The notes under the pieces were generated by a model. That model was given only the letters and a program-made list of their open reading frames with translations. It ran no database searches and was not told where the DNA came from. Shown here piece by piece: positions 1 to 11,160 of a DNA stretch of 64,000 nucleotides; position 1 is the first letter of the stretch; every line of letters begins with the position of its first letter. Both the position numbers and the translations under genes were made by a program. Origin of the DNA: Puccinia triticina (Eukaryota; Basidiomycota; Pucciniomycetes; Pucciniales; Pucciniaceae); NCBI RefSeq assembly GCF_026914185.1, contig NC_070574.1, forward strand, positions 2,604,501 through 2,668,500, given 5' to 3'.

Positions 1-3000
1 TCTCGCCTTAAATCCTACATAGATCACATCATGCACATGTCATTAACTCGAGCGGTCTTGAAGTTACAAAGCTTGTAACATCATCTTACCAAGATTCTTG
101 GATTGTCCATACATTTGTACAATAGGCAAGTACATAAGAGCTGAATACACATGCCAAAGTGTACAGTTATGGTGGCTTCTGTACTATGTTTTTGTCACGG
201 TACAGCCTGACAGGTAGGATGCAGCAAGTTTATTGGATAGTGGAGTGTACAGGAGTGAAAAAAACAAGAGTTTGACAAAAGGAAAACAGCTCATTGTGTT
301 TTTTGAAAGGATGTCTAGCACTGCTCTGAAGCCTCTCTCTGCTGCGGGGCTCTCCTCCAGAGAGGCTTGGTTAAGCATGGCCTTTTGAGGTTCGCTTTGC
401 GAGGCGACTTTGGCACGCCGGGTCCCCCGGCCACTGAAACAGCGGGAGCTAGCAAGCAACCCGGACCACCCGCAAAGCTGGCTGTGTAGCCCCAAACTTA
501 GTCAGTCCCTCTTCTGAGGGGCGGGCAGGGGCCCCTCGCGCGAAGCGCAAGCCTCCAAAGGAGGGACTTGGGACTAAGCGGCAAAATTTGGCGTGAGTCC
601 TGAGTACAGCTTTCACCCATTTGGCTGGTGTGAAAGTTTGGCACCACTTTTCTATAGCATCCTGGTGGCCAAATGGGCCGCCCAGGTGCCAAATTGAAGG
701 TCTGCATCTGGCCTTCAAGACTACATTACATAGGCCACATTTTGATGCCTTGAATGGCCTTAAAACTACAAGGATGTGAAGTCATGGAATCATGATTCCA
801 GGATTGATCTTACACCATACTATTGGATAAGTACATGAAAGTTTCAATTACTTCTAATAAGTACATGAAGTATGTTTATTGTTTGAATTGAACAATGAAC
901 TACATTTGGTATGCAGGCCACACATAAAATGTGTACAGGAGTTGAAAAAAACACGCTCTGCTCGCTGGGACAAGCTCGGCATGGTTTTTGAAAGCATGTC
1001 CAGCAGCTCTCCAAGGGGCTTGATGGATGGTGGCTGGCTGGCTGCCTGCGCAAGAAGCTAGGCTTCAAGGCCATGCCACTCATGGGCCTATCCCGGCAGT
1101 GGTTGATGTGTAACAAAGGATTTAATGAAATTTGGGGGTTGGCCGAGCCTCGGGCCCGTTGGATTCACGCCAAACCTCGCCGCTTGGGGGCAAGCCTCTC
1201 TGTGAGACAGAGACCCTGCGGGGCCCTCCTCCAGAGAGGCTTTGTTAAGCTCGATGTAGCCCTAACCCACAAGTCCAACCGAGCTTCATGGACTATGAAA
1301 CTCTGCTCTTGCCTCCACCCGCACTCCTTCCCTCAGCCATCCTCGATCATCCTGATCACCCAGACCACCCTCCGAGTCAGGCGTACTCTTGCCAGACTGA
1401 AGACCGCGGCTCGTCATTCATACTTTCAGGTCCCACACTCGCTGTGGTCGTCCTTTCTTTCGTGACTGGGTTAAGGTCCGAGTCTTTCAATCCCCTCAGG
1501 AACGTGTTTCTTGGCCTTCCTTAAACTCTCAAGGGGTTTGCTCTTGTAAACATTCGAGCAGGGCTCATCATCAGAAATCACTCTCCTCTCGAGTTGTCTG
1601 ACTGGATCGATCGTGTTGGAACGGCTTCATATGGATTGTCATGCTACTCTTGACCGGACTCGTAGATCAAACAGATCGGTCCGAAGACATCGAGCCGCCT
1701 CGACGAGGACCTTTCGCTCCTACAAGTTTCCCGGTCGATTTGTTGCAACATACTAGTTGACTGCCCGTTCTGGCTACGATCCTCCAGTCAGCTCCACGAG
1801 GCGAGATTGGGAACGATGGGTGGGGATAGCGAGGGCTGTCTGTTGGCCGACAGCCTTCGATTTAGTGCAATCCGCGGTGAGCGAGTTACTGCTCGCTCAA
1901 CTCAATTCGGACTACTCTTGGTCTGGCAAAGCCTCCTCGGAGAGTGGTCTGGGTGATCAGCTTGATTGATGATTGCTCCTTTTCTCCTTGAACAACCTAT
2001 TTGGTTGCCACTCAACTTCTTCTTGTCCTGGTATCGTTGTGTCGATGTGTCGGAGTCAACTGATGATCATCGGCTCACTTCTCAGACACGGAAAATTGAT
2101 ACCCATGGATCGTAGGGATTCATCGGTTGACCTTCTCCGACCTGTGTTGTGCCCGATCGTTTCTGATGTCTCCGGACTTCACCTGTTGTACCCCTCCTTT
2201 CCTTATCCATCGCGCTGTTTTTCCCCTCCAGCAGTAAAATGAAAATGGTCTGCCTTTTTGCACCCATTAAAATCCCCTGCGAACACCAAAAAAGGTGTGC
2301 ACTCCAGCACGAACTTATCCGAGTCTCTGCGAGGGGACCCCGAAGCTACACCACGGACGCACCTCCTTGCATCGTTTCCGAATGCCGTTCGAAGTGAAGG
2401 AAAATTGTCGAAAAAACTTGGAAGTGGCCCCACTCATTGGGATTTCGAATACTCCTTGATTTGTTTCCCAATAATTGGGAAATAACTCGAGGAATACTCG
2501 AGTGAAAGCCCAATCCGGCAAATATCCGAGGGAGTTGCCGCACAAACTCCGGTGAAATCCTTGTTCGAGTGCCATTCGAATATCATTGGATTGCCCTCCC
2601 AAGTGCTTTTGAAATCAATTTGATTTCACTTCGACTTTCTTCCCCAGCCACCGATAATCAAACAGAAATCAAACATCACCAGCAATTTTCGAACAGAGAT
2701 CAAACATTGCCAGCAATTTTCGAACAAAATTCAATCATTGCCAGCAATATTCAATCAGAAGTCAAACATCACCGACATGGATATCAACCCAGTCATTGTG
2801 ATTCGCCTCCCCATCCCAAACTTGGCCTCCCAGCTTGCAGACTCCAACCCACCTTGCAAGTTACCTCACACATTATGGACACCTCACACGTTATGGAAAA
2901 CCAGGAACCCAGCTTGCACCATGACAACCAAGAAGGGGAGGAGCAGAGTGGTGACTCCAAAAAGGTGAGTCCCTCCCCTCACCACTTGTATCCTTTTGGG

Positions 3001-3085
3001 CCCTGACACACCCTCCACTGATGGCTTGCAGCACCCAGCTCAGGCCCAATCGCAGCCTTGCCGCAATGAGGTTCCGGCCCCTCTC
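1..3085. other. Gene-poor repeat-like DNA
   Basis: I see no convincing gene here; open frames are short and lack recognisable motifs or plausible exon chains. Two segments around 250-370 and 935-1245 share wording (a GTACAGGAGT-GAAAAAAAC block and a CTCCAGAGAGGCT block), so they look like diverged copies of one repeat. From about 2260 to 2650 the DNA is rich in TTCGAA/TCGAG palindromes and short inverted repeats, similar in style to 57520-57800. Confidence 0.5.
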
Positions 3086-3526
3086 TCAGACAACAATGAG
3101 TTTGGGTTTATTTGACCACCTGCCAGACATTTTTGATATGTGATACATGAGCTCCTGTTTAACCCCTTCCAGTTGTTGGATATAGGTGTCCATGTCAGGA
3201 ATGACTGTCTGAAAAATCATACTTGACATAAAGCACATTGAATACCAAACATTTTTCATGTCTTTGGTCATGTAAGGAAACAACACAAATGCTGCAACCT
3301 GCAAGATGATTCTGAAATCTTTACCAATGAAGGATCAATAGTGGGCCATCATGTAAGTTGCCTGAAGTTGTGGAAAATTGAGGGCGTCGGTGTTGAATGA
3401 TTGCAAGCGGGCCTCCACTTCTTTCAATTTGCTCTTGGGTATCCTATTTGTCGTAAGTTCAGCCATGAGATATTTGACACAACCTAGTAGGACTACGAGT
3501 AGTATCTCCACTGGGGTGTCATTCAC
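3086..3526 (-). pseudogene. Decayed repeat-associated ORF, one in-frame TGA
   Basis: Two stretches in the same reading frame (3526-3338 and 3334-3086) read as one protein segment of about 145 residues interrupted by a TGA at 3335-3337. It has a hydrophobic start (VEILLVVLLGCVKYL), then a basic helix and a GKDFR-like segment right after the stop. From memory, similar segments occur in many repeat-associated hypothetical proteins of rusts, but I cannot name a family with a defined activity. The sequence after the stop (SFIGKDFR) fits an arginine at the stop position, so CGA to TGA is the simplest explanation. No start codon or upstream exon was found, so this is a fragment. Confidence 0.45.
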
Positions 3527-3736
3527 TATGAAAAAAACTCAAGAAAGTGCTGTCAGTTGACATGCAGCATACCTGAGTTCATTCCTAGTTGAGACCAGGC
3601 CCATACAAATGAATCCCAGGGTGGTACACCCTGGAAAGTTTGGAATTTCCTCAGCTTAAGTCTATAGTGCAAAATGCACTAGACTGAGGTACAGGAAGCT
3701 TGGTCTGAGGTGCACAGACTCAGTCCTGAGGCAAAT

Positions 3737-4027
3737 TAGGGATTGTTGATCTAGACCCTGGTACCAACTGGTACCTGGGTACCCCCTTGTTTTTTGGCCC
3801 AAATTGGGTACCTAGTACCGCACCTGGTACCGCCTGGCGGGTGCGAGGGGGGTGCAAGCGGTACCCCCCAGGTGGTACTTGGTACCCGCCACGGGTGGTA
3901 CCTGGGTACCACACCGCTTTTGGGCCAAACCCAAGTACCTAGTACCACACCCGGCACCGCTGCGCGGGTGCAAGGAGGGTGCAAGCGGTACTAGGTACCC
4001 GCCACGGGTACCGATCCACAATCCCTA
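3737..4027. mobile_element. hAT-type MITE, 291 bp, 8-bp target duplication
   Basis: The element begins TAGGGATTGTTGATC and ends GATCCACAATCCCTA, giving terminal inverted repeats of 15 bp with one mismatch. It is flanked by a perfect 8-bp duplication AGGCAAAT (3729-3736 and 4028-4035), the size made by hAT transposases. The interior is dense in GGTACC and GGTGCAAGCGGTAC motifs and has no coding sequence, so it would need a transposase in trans. A second inverted copy lies at 4733-4996. Confidence 0.8.
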
Positions 4028-4094
4028 AGGCAAATGCTCAGCTGCCCCTGACTCATCCAAAGTCCCCCGCATTGGAGGTCACGGGTACATGCTT

Positions 4095-4732
4095 GACCTC
4101 CCCATCCCTCCGGGTCAACAAGAGTAAGCGCCCTTGTTGACAAAGAAGAATCCCACCCGGTCAAAAGCTATATAAAACAACTTTGACCGGGAGGAATCAA
4201 TCCCTCCCAGTCAATACGTTACCGGGAGGAGTCCCTCCCGGTCGACTGCCATATTGAGCAGTCATCTGGGAGGAGTCCCTCCTGGTCGACTGCCATACAC
4301 AGCAGTCGACTGGGAGGAGTCCCTCCCGGTCGACTGCTGTATATAGTTGTCAACCAGGAGGGACTCTCCCGGTTGACTGCCATATCAAGCAGTTGACTGG
4401 GAGGAGTCCCTCCCGGTCGACTGCCATGTCGAGCAGCCGACTGGGAGGATGGGAGGAGTCCCTCCCGGTCAACTGCTGTATATAGTTGTCGACCAGGAGG
4501 GACTCTCCCGGTTGACAGGTTTATATTGTGGTCGACCGGGAGAGACTCCTCCCGGTCGACAGTCACATAAATCAGTCGATCGGGAGGAGTCCCTCCCGGT
4601 CGACCCCAATATGAACTAGCCGACCGGGAGGAGTCCCTCCCGGTCAACAGCCATATCGAGCAGTCAACCGGGAGGAGTCCCTCCCGGTCAACCCCAATAT
4701 GAACTAGCCGACCGGGAGGAGTCCCTCCCGGT
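4095..4732. repeat. Tandem hairpin satellite (CCGGGAGGAGTCCCTCCCGG)
   Basis: This stretch is a tandem array whose core, GGGAGGAGTCCCTCCC, is a near-perfect palindrome, with GTCGAC-containing linkers and short AT-rich spacers of the type TGCCATATNNAGCAG. Units are about 45-65 bp and degenerate towards the left edge near 4095. Each unit can fold into a GC-rich stem. The array fills exactly the space between the two inverted MITE copies. It is not a CRISPR: spacers are themselves repeats and the host is eukaryotic. Confidence 0.8.
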
Positions 4733-4996
4733 TAGGGATTGTGGATCGGTACCCGTGGCGGGTACCTAGTACCGCTTGGCAGGTACCGCTTGCACCCTCC
4801 TTGCACCCGCGCAGCGGTGCCGGGTGTGGTACTAGGTACTTGGGTTTGGCCCAAAAGCGGTGTGGTACCCAGGTACCACCCACAAATACCACCTGTGGCG
4901 GGTACCAAGTACCACCTGGGGGATACCGCTTGCACCCCCCTCGCACCCGCCAGGCGGTACCAGGTGCGGTACTAGGTACCCAATTTGGGCCAAAAA
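4733..4996. mobile_element. Second, inverted and truncated copy of the GGTACC MITE
   Basis: This copy starts TAGGGATTGTGGATC at 4733 and runs antiparallel to the element at 3737-4027, matching almost all of it. Its far end stops at ...GGCCAAAAAACAAGC and lacks roughly the last 46 bp, including the terminal repeat, so no target duplication can be scored. Together with the first copy it forms an inverted repeat with arms of about 260 bp. Confidence 0.75.
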
Positions 4997-6300
4997 ACAA
5001 GCCTATTCAAGTGAGTTATTCCGCTTTCCTCTTCTACTTTGCTGTTGAAGTTGGCCCCTTTTTGAATATTGCAAGCTCCCTGTTTTGAACCTCCTAGTCT
5101 TTATCGTCTGCCTGTCCTACCGATCGATCACGAAAATAAATAAATAAAACCGCTGCTAATTCGTCGCCCTTGCTGTTGTTAATTTCCGTCGTCGTTGCCG
5201 TCTCCCCGTGGCGATGCCTGATTCCTTTCAACTTGCCCGCGCTGCCTTCGCTAGTTCCTCCCATCGCGACATCATTTGAAGAGAGAAATAGAAAAAAACC
5301 GGTAGCCGCTGCCGCCCTCGCCGATCCGCTGATCCAATGAGTTGATGCTTGTTGATTTTGATTGCCGAAGTGAGCTTCAGTTTCTTTTCTTTTCGTTTAC
5401 TATTGCTCGCTTTTCCGTTGTATTTTGTTTGAGGACTGATTCTTGCTTCTTCTCTTGTCATTTGAATTAGTCCTTGCCACCCTTCCTTTTGATGGGGTTG
5501 ATAAACTCGAGGAGCCACTACCGCAGATTCACCTGAGCTAATGATGCCTGTGGTTATAGTCATTCCATCACCGACCTCCATTCGCTGCTATAGGCCTGTA
5601 CAGAAGAATAGTGACCTCTATTTCCTCCTGATCTTCTCGCCTCCAACGCTGATAACTGAAGGAAAAAAGAACTGGATAACTCTGATGAAGCTGTTGTCCA
5701 ACGGCGATCAATCCACTACCCATCCTAGTATTCCCGATCTGAAAATCTGACGAATCTTCTAGCGGCCGCTTTGCTTTGCTTCCTCATTCAAGGCTACCTC
5801 CCAAGCTGGGATATTATATCCTTCCTCCTGTGATTGCTTCTTCTGCTATACAAAAAAACAACCGCCGGCTACCTCCACTATCTTTGACGATGATCCTCCC
5901 CCCATTTTTCCGACTCTCCTGTCCTACACCAAGCTTCCCTATTCTTGCTGACTCTTGGTGATACACTTCCACGACTGACTCCAGCTTTATTTATTTATTT
6001 ATTTTTTTTTCTGTTTTTTTTGTTTTTGTTTTGTTTTAATTATTGACCCTTTCTTCCCACCTCTTTATTCTTGTTTTGTTTTCCTTGTTGTTTTTTTTTT
6101 TTTTATAAATGCCTATCCTTTGAGATTCCACCTGAAATTGACTTGCCCAAAAAAAATGATGAAATATGAGTGAGAGTAAAAGAAAAAACCTGGACCCTAA
6201 AAGAGCAAACATAAAAAAAATCCATCAGTAGAGCAAGGGTTCTTTTTTTTTTTTTTCTTCTTCTATACCTACATAGCCACACATAGTGTGCCTCTTTTTT
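4997..6300. other. No gene recognised; T-rich tail
   Basis: No open frame here has a motif or exon structure I can support. From about 5980 to 6300 there are long T runs, with A runs near 6150-6220. The 3' LTR and polymerase expected downstream of the minus-strand gag-protease element are not found here. Confidence 0.5.
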
Positions 6301-9300
6301 TCAAAGAAATGCTGAATACTCCCAGTCTTTCCAGAATGTCCAATATTCCCAGCCTAATCGATTTTGCTCGTCTTTCAGAGCCCATTGGAAGGTAGTCCAA
6401 TCAAGCTTCCCAAAGGTGAGGACCATTTTTGACACCACACTAGCTAGGAATTCCTCCTCTTCTATATCTCTTTCTCTAACTTCCTCCCACCTTTTCTCCT
6501 CTTTGACCAAGTCTTTTCCTTTTTCAGTGCCTAAATATAAGCCCAACCGCTGATCCTTCCAAATCCACCAATCTTCCGGCCAGATCGTATCATTATTTAT
6601 GTATCCGAGTGTACCGCCCCAGTCCAAGAGCTTCATGAATCCTATCCGACCGGCCGTGTACCCTGGAATTTCCGCCCACAATCCTTCAGCCAGCGAGCCA
6701 TAATTAATTCTCGGGGTATTTAATCAGAAATTCCGCAACTGGCCATCCTTGGTCGACATAATCCGCGTTCACCGCCACACTCATACACCAGCCGTACCCA
6801 ATTTCCGCTGGTCCTGAATCGTCCAACTTGGTCCATTCGTCATTCCAACCATCTATTGGTATCTGTCTTGCAGGTGTGTTCCAGCCATCTTTGTCCGACC
6901 AAGGTGTGATTTTATCCTGGAAAGAGATGTCCGTATAAATTTCACAGTTATCTGTTTTCTGAATCTCCTTGTCAGAGGTAACTAATGCTGAAACTGATCC
7001 GAATTCTAAATTTTGATTTCTTCCATTTTTAGCTAGATTCTCGTTTGCCAAATAGCCCCCCGCGTCCGTTCCGTTGTTACTGTCCAAAGTCGTGCCGTCG
7101 TCATCCGTCCACTTGCCACTGTCAGTTACGTCCTGGTTTAAAACCTCCTCCTTACCTGCTGAAGTGCCCAAGGTATCCCCGTAGTTTCCCGTATGTATGC
7201 TAAAACATCGATCCACAATTCTCCGTGGTGGCGCCATTTCCCATCCTGGAACCTTTGGAGAGCAAATTGGTATACATAATCGTTCGCCGTCCCCAAGCTC
7301 GTAGCTCAGAATTTCTCCTTGTGATTTTGATAACTCCAAACGAACCTTATGATCGGCCAAAAATGGACTACCCAAGACGGTGTAGACTTTTCCGCGAGCT
7401 ATGAAGAAATTTGCTGCTTTCTCGTCCTCTTCGTCAATGCAAAATTGAATACCTTCCGCTAATCCTACAATTGGAGTTGAATGTCCGCCTATTCCCGTGA
7501 TGTTCATGCTGATTTCCCTGGTAGTTAACTGCAATTTGATTGACAAGGTTTCCAGCATAATGTTCATCTCCGCTCCCGTGTCGACTAACGCTTTAACCTT
7601 TTGTCCTCCAATCCAGATATCGACAAATCCTAATGGGCACGCATACGTTAATGAAGGCCTGACGGTATCCTTGAAGTTGAAATTTTGATGCTTGTTTATC
7701 ACGAAATCTTCATGGTCGCACCTTCCCGAGTTCTGACTCCGGGCCACCGGTTTACTCTCTTCGTCCGCCAGGTTCTGTAATTCCTGTAAAAACTTAGGCG
7801 CAATGAGGAGAAGCTCTTCCAAGGTGAGTGTAAAGCTTTGTTTCAGAATCTTCCTTTTCAATCCCCCCCCAACTTTGGTTTTGTCAACCGTTTTAACTTC
7901 CATTTCCTTAGCTAACTCGTCTTCCTTGCTTTTCTCAGGTTCCTTGGATTTACTGCTTGTTGGCTGCGGTATTTCTCCAGTTTTGCTCTCGTCGTCCGAT
8001 TCACCTTCTACCCAAGCTCCAGGATAACTTGATCGTCTTTTTCGTCCCTCCGCCGGCTTTTTATTGGCTTCCTGATTTGCTGGTGGTGCTTTGCTACTTT
8101 TCTCTGCCGGTTTCCCTGCTTCTGGGTTAGGTTGTGATTGCGGCGGTGATTTATCCTTTTCTTTGTCGCCAATACGCTGGGATCTTCTCAACCCAAAACC
8201 AATCAAGTTTTCCTCATCGTCTTCGCCGTAGTGTACCGTTGGTGGACTCCAAGCTTCCCATCGATTTGTCGATATCACGGTTGCCGTTGGTTCTTGTCGA
8301 GGTTCCATTTCGCCATCTCCAACCGCCATATTCACCTGCTTTTCTGCTTCCTTGACATTCAATTCAGCCCTCTCCGCATACCGCCTAACCAGTTCTCGAA
8401 TTGAATCGCCAGTATCTGATGGGATCATTTCTCTATTAGGATAATAATAATTTGGGCCAGACTTGAAAACCCTCCTATTAGTAATATCCTCGTTAAGATG
8501 CTTACAGAACATTACTGTATGTTCCAGTTCCTTACAATAATAACATTGAATCTGAGGTCGTGGAAATGGTGGTCCTCCTGGTCCTGGCGGTCTATATCCT
8601 GAGCTTGGCGGTCTTGGTGGTGATAAGTGAGGTGGAAATGGTCTAGAATTTGGATTGATGTTCAGATTGGTATTCAAATCGGTACGTAATTTCTTTATTT
8701 CCTCTTCCAGTAATTTGACCTTGTCTGTGGAAGCATCATCCCTGGGTTTGACTTGAACTTCCTTCTTGATTTCTGGATCCTTGCTTATACTCTTTCCTTT
8801 TACAGCTCCTACATCCAGATCCAGTACCGATAACGAAGCCTCCATGTATTCCTTCAACTGTTCCAGCTTAGGTACCAACGCCTTTCCGTCCTTCGTTTTC
8901 CGTAACTCCTTTTTGTGCGCCAGATCCCGTGCCACGTCCCGTCGTATTTCCATCGAAATTGCTTTCCAAAGTGGTTCCCCGCTCTCCGCGTTCAAATTCT
9001 CGTATCCCATCTTCTTCAAGTACGCCAGTATCTCCTCAAGTTCGCCAACAAATTTCCGGTATTCCTCTTTTGTCTGAATTCCGCCCTTACTCACGTGCCG
9101 GTCAACCAATGTTGGTATTGAATCCTTGTTAAATCGTCTCCGTGGAGTAGCCCGTCCCCATTTACGAATAAGCTCCGTTTTCAGTAACTCCCAGTCCCGA
9201 TTCTCATGGCCTTCCATGTTCTCGATGCATTCACTAATCTTCTGATCCCTGATAAGAAATGGTAGCTGTAACGCCACATCTTGCCCGCCAGCCTTTTGTA

Positions 9301-10033
9301 CTGATGCTATCTTCTCCACTCGTTGGATGAACAACTCTACTTCAGTACCATCAAAGTGTAAGTTCATTTTCTTTGTATCTAAGACAACACCTTTTTCTTC
9401 ATCCTGTAACTTGATTTCGGCTCGTGATCTGAACTGACTTGAATTTGGTGTTGATCCAGGTGTTTCCCCCAAGCTATCCGTGATTCCTTGAATGGTCGTG
9501 TCCCAGCCAACTGTTCTTCCTGTGAATGGTGTTGATGTTGCAAATTGAGGCGATGGTCCTTGTTGAACTGGAGTTTCAGGTATTGGTACGTCTTGTGGTG
9601 ATTTCTTCTGTCCTAATAGTGTGGCCATCATCTCCCTCATTTCCTTCATTGCATCCTTCATTTCTGACATCTCCGCTCGCTGTTGTTGAATTATTGCTGA
9701 CTGATCTTCGATTGGTGGATCCATGATGACTACTGAACTTGAGTTGTCTTGTGTTCCTTTATTCCAGATGTTTGGGAAGTGCTTCTGAAAGACCTTGCTG
9801 ATCAGTTCTCTTTCCCGCAGCCGTCGTTCCTCAAAAGTCCTCTCCTTGTCACTCAAAATCCTATCCTCGCCGTCCGCAATCCTATCCTCGCCGTCCGCAA
9901 TCCTATCCTCGCCGTCCGCAACCCTATCCTCGCCGTCCGCAATCCTATCTTTGCCGTCCGTAATCCTATCCTTGCCGCTCGTAATCCTATCCTCGCCGTT
10001 TGCACTTTGATTCACACCTGGTATGTTTTCCAC
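6301..10033 (-). pseudogene. Gag-protease polyprotein with a 1-nt frameshift
   Basis: A single frame is open from 10033 to 6704 (about 1,109 codons). In order it holds an acidic 8-residue repeat (DRIADGE type), a coiled-coil-like stretch rich in MSEMKDAMKEM, a gag domain, a proline-rich linker, a CCHC zinc knuckle (CYYC-KELE-H-TVMF-C), a long charged linker, and a retropepsin with the catalytic motif LVDTGAEMNIM near residue 765. The first in-frame codon of the open stretch is GTG; the first ATG is at 9724, so either the N-terminus starts there or the original start is lost. The frame stops at 6704, yet a second frame continues with a well-behaved tryptophan-rich tail to 6301. Removing one C from the CCCC run near 6718 would join the two frames, so a homopolymer indel is likely. 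Confidence 0.75.
9835..10012 (-). repeat. 24-bp in-frame tandem repeat in gag N-terminus
   Basis: About seven copies of a 24-bp unit (sense: GATAGGATTGCGGACGGCGA and variants) encode an acidic eight-residue repeat. The unit is a multiple of three, so both strands stay open. Copies differ by a few bases, mostly in the second and third codons. Confidence 0.8.
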
Positions 10034-10098
10034 GATTGGTTGAAGTTATAGTTGTTCTAAAAAAAAATTGATTGAATTGATGATATTGATGAAGGTTT

Positions 10099-10118
10099 CG
10101 GCCACTGTTGGGACACCA
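10099..10118 (-). other. Probable primer-binding site of the gag-protease element
   Basis: Directly inside the LTR, two bases after its end, the minus strand reads TGGTGTCCCAACAGTGGCC. Position and TGG start fit an LTR-retrotransposon primer-binding site. I did not identify the tRNA. Confidence 0.45.
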
Positions 10119-10120
10119 GA

Positions 10121-10870
10121 TGTAGGACTCCAGGGATGGATGGGTAATCGAAGTTCCTTTTGAGGGGGAAATAAATTGTATGAATAGGTTGAAAGGCTAT
10201 TACAATCTACGGGTGGTTTGAAAGACCTGCCCCTCTAATAGTACTATGCAAATAACCAAGAGTCTTGTAATCAATATTTAAGAAAATGTGGCAGATTCCA
10301 AGATAGCTCTTACTTTTATATAGTAATCTCTATCAGACCTAAATATCTAATTCAATGTGTTTTTAGACCGGTTATAACTAAGGATAACGTGGTTTGTTAT
10401 GGTGAAGTTCCTCTACTGTTGTTGCTGTTATAATTTGTACTACTACTTCTACTACTACTACTACTCCTAATATGCTAATAAGGAGAATGGGTTGTTGGTT
10501 GGTTGGTTGGTTGGTTGTTGGTTTGTTGGTTGGTTGTTGGTTTGTTGTTGGTTGGTTGGTTGGTTGTTGATTGTGGGTTCTACTACTGCACTAACACTCT
10601 ACTGACTGACTGACTCTACGCTACTCAAGACTACTACTGCTAAACTACTACTGCTAAACTATCTTATGTGACCAGACCTCTGTAGGTTGATGGTGAAAAA
10701 GAGAAATTATGGGGGGGAGAAGAGCTCCTTTTATATTGAAGAGTGAGGGATTTTAGCTCCAGGGGAATGTGTTTGAGGGAATTTAGCTGCAGGGGATCTC
10801 AGTTGCACAGCATATGTACACCTGTACTGCACAGCCTCCCAAACAATGAGGGAATTATGCTGCAGTGACA
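10121..10870 (-). repeat. LTR of the gag-protease element
   Basis: The plus strand begins TGTAGGACTC at 10121 and ends GCAGTGACA at 10870, so the minus-strand LTR has TG...CA ends. The promoter-like part (minus strand) has AGCTAAATTCCCTCA-type motifs in three copies, followed by AATATAAAAGGAG as a TATA box. GGTT and CTACTA microsatellites (10435-10650) lie inside. A segment at 55340-55440 shares the triple motif and TATA spacing. Confidence 0.6.
10435..10650. repeat. CTA and GGTT microsatellites
   Basis: ACTACTACTA runs near 10440-10465 are followed by GGTTGGTTGGTT and TTGGTTTGTTGG runs (10490-10565), then CTGACTGACTG and ACTACTGCTAAA repeats. They lie inside the LTR and probably arose by slippage. 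Confidence 0.8.
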
Positions 10871-11160
10871 CTATTCGTACACCTTATCTGCCTGCATATA
10901 TTGCGCTGCCTGATGTCATGCGTTGCTATGTACCCAAGCCACCTTCCATATCCTTCAGAATATGTTGCTATGTAACCAAGCCACCTTCCATGCACGCTGC
11001 ACCCAACTAGAATACTCCTCCTTTCCACGATTTGGGGGTCAAAGCCTCTCTCTGGTCCTCCTTCCTTCCTCCTCCCTCGTCCTCGTATCCACGTCGTGTA
11101 TTCTTCCGTCCAATCCGCTGCGGTGACCAAAGGGTGTATGTATGTAAGTATGTAACTGTA
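10871..11160. other. Junction region with a short direct repeat
   Basis: A block GTTGCTATGTA-CCAAGCCACCTTCCAT occurs at about 10923-10950 and again at about 10965-10992. The region separates the gag-protease LTR from the truncated Copia ORF. I see no gene or intact LTR here. Confidence 0.5.

Larger units (their letters stand above)
6301..10870 (-). mobile_element. Ty3-like gag-protease element, no pol found, one LTR
   Basis: On the minus strand the order is LTR (10870-10121), primer-binding site, long gag-protease ORF, then a short frame-shifted tail ending at 6301. There is no reverse transcriptase, RNase H or integrase, and no second LTR between 6300 and 5000. The element is therefore either a non-autonomous derivative or 3'-truncated. 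Its gag and zinc-knuckle style resemble the complete gypsy element at 32990-41390, so both probably belong to Ty3/gypsy. Confidence 0.7.

Noticed and set aside
4095..4732. CRISPR-like array of regular repeats
   Set aside because: Repeats are palindromic and spacers repeat too; unit length varies, and the genome is eukaryotic. A hairpin satellite explains it.
3730..5090. Gly/Pro/Tyr-rich ORFs (for example RGGYLVPL repeats)
   Set aside because: They translate the GGTACC-rich MITE in several frames; no gene.
9749..10051. Plus-strand frame with repeated NPILAVR
   Set aside because: It is the opposite strand of the 24-bp repeat in gag; open in several frames because the unit is a multiple of three.
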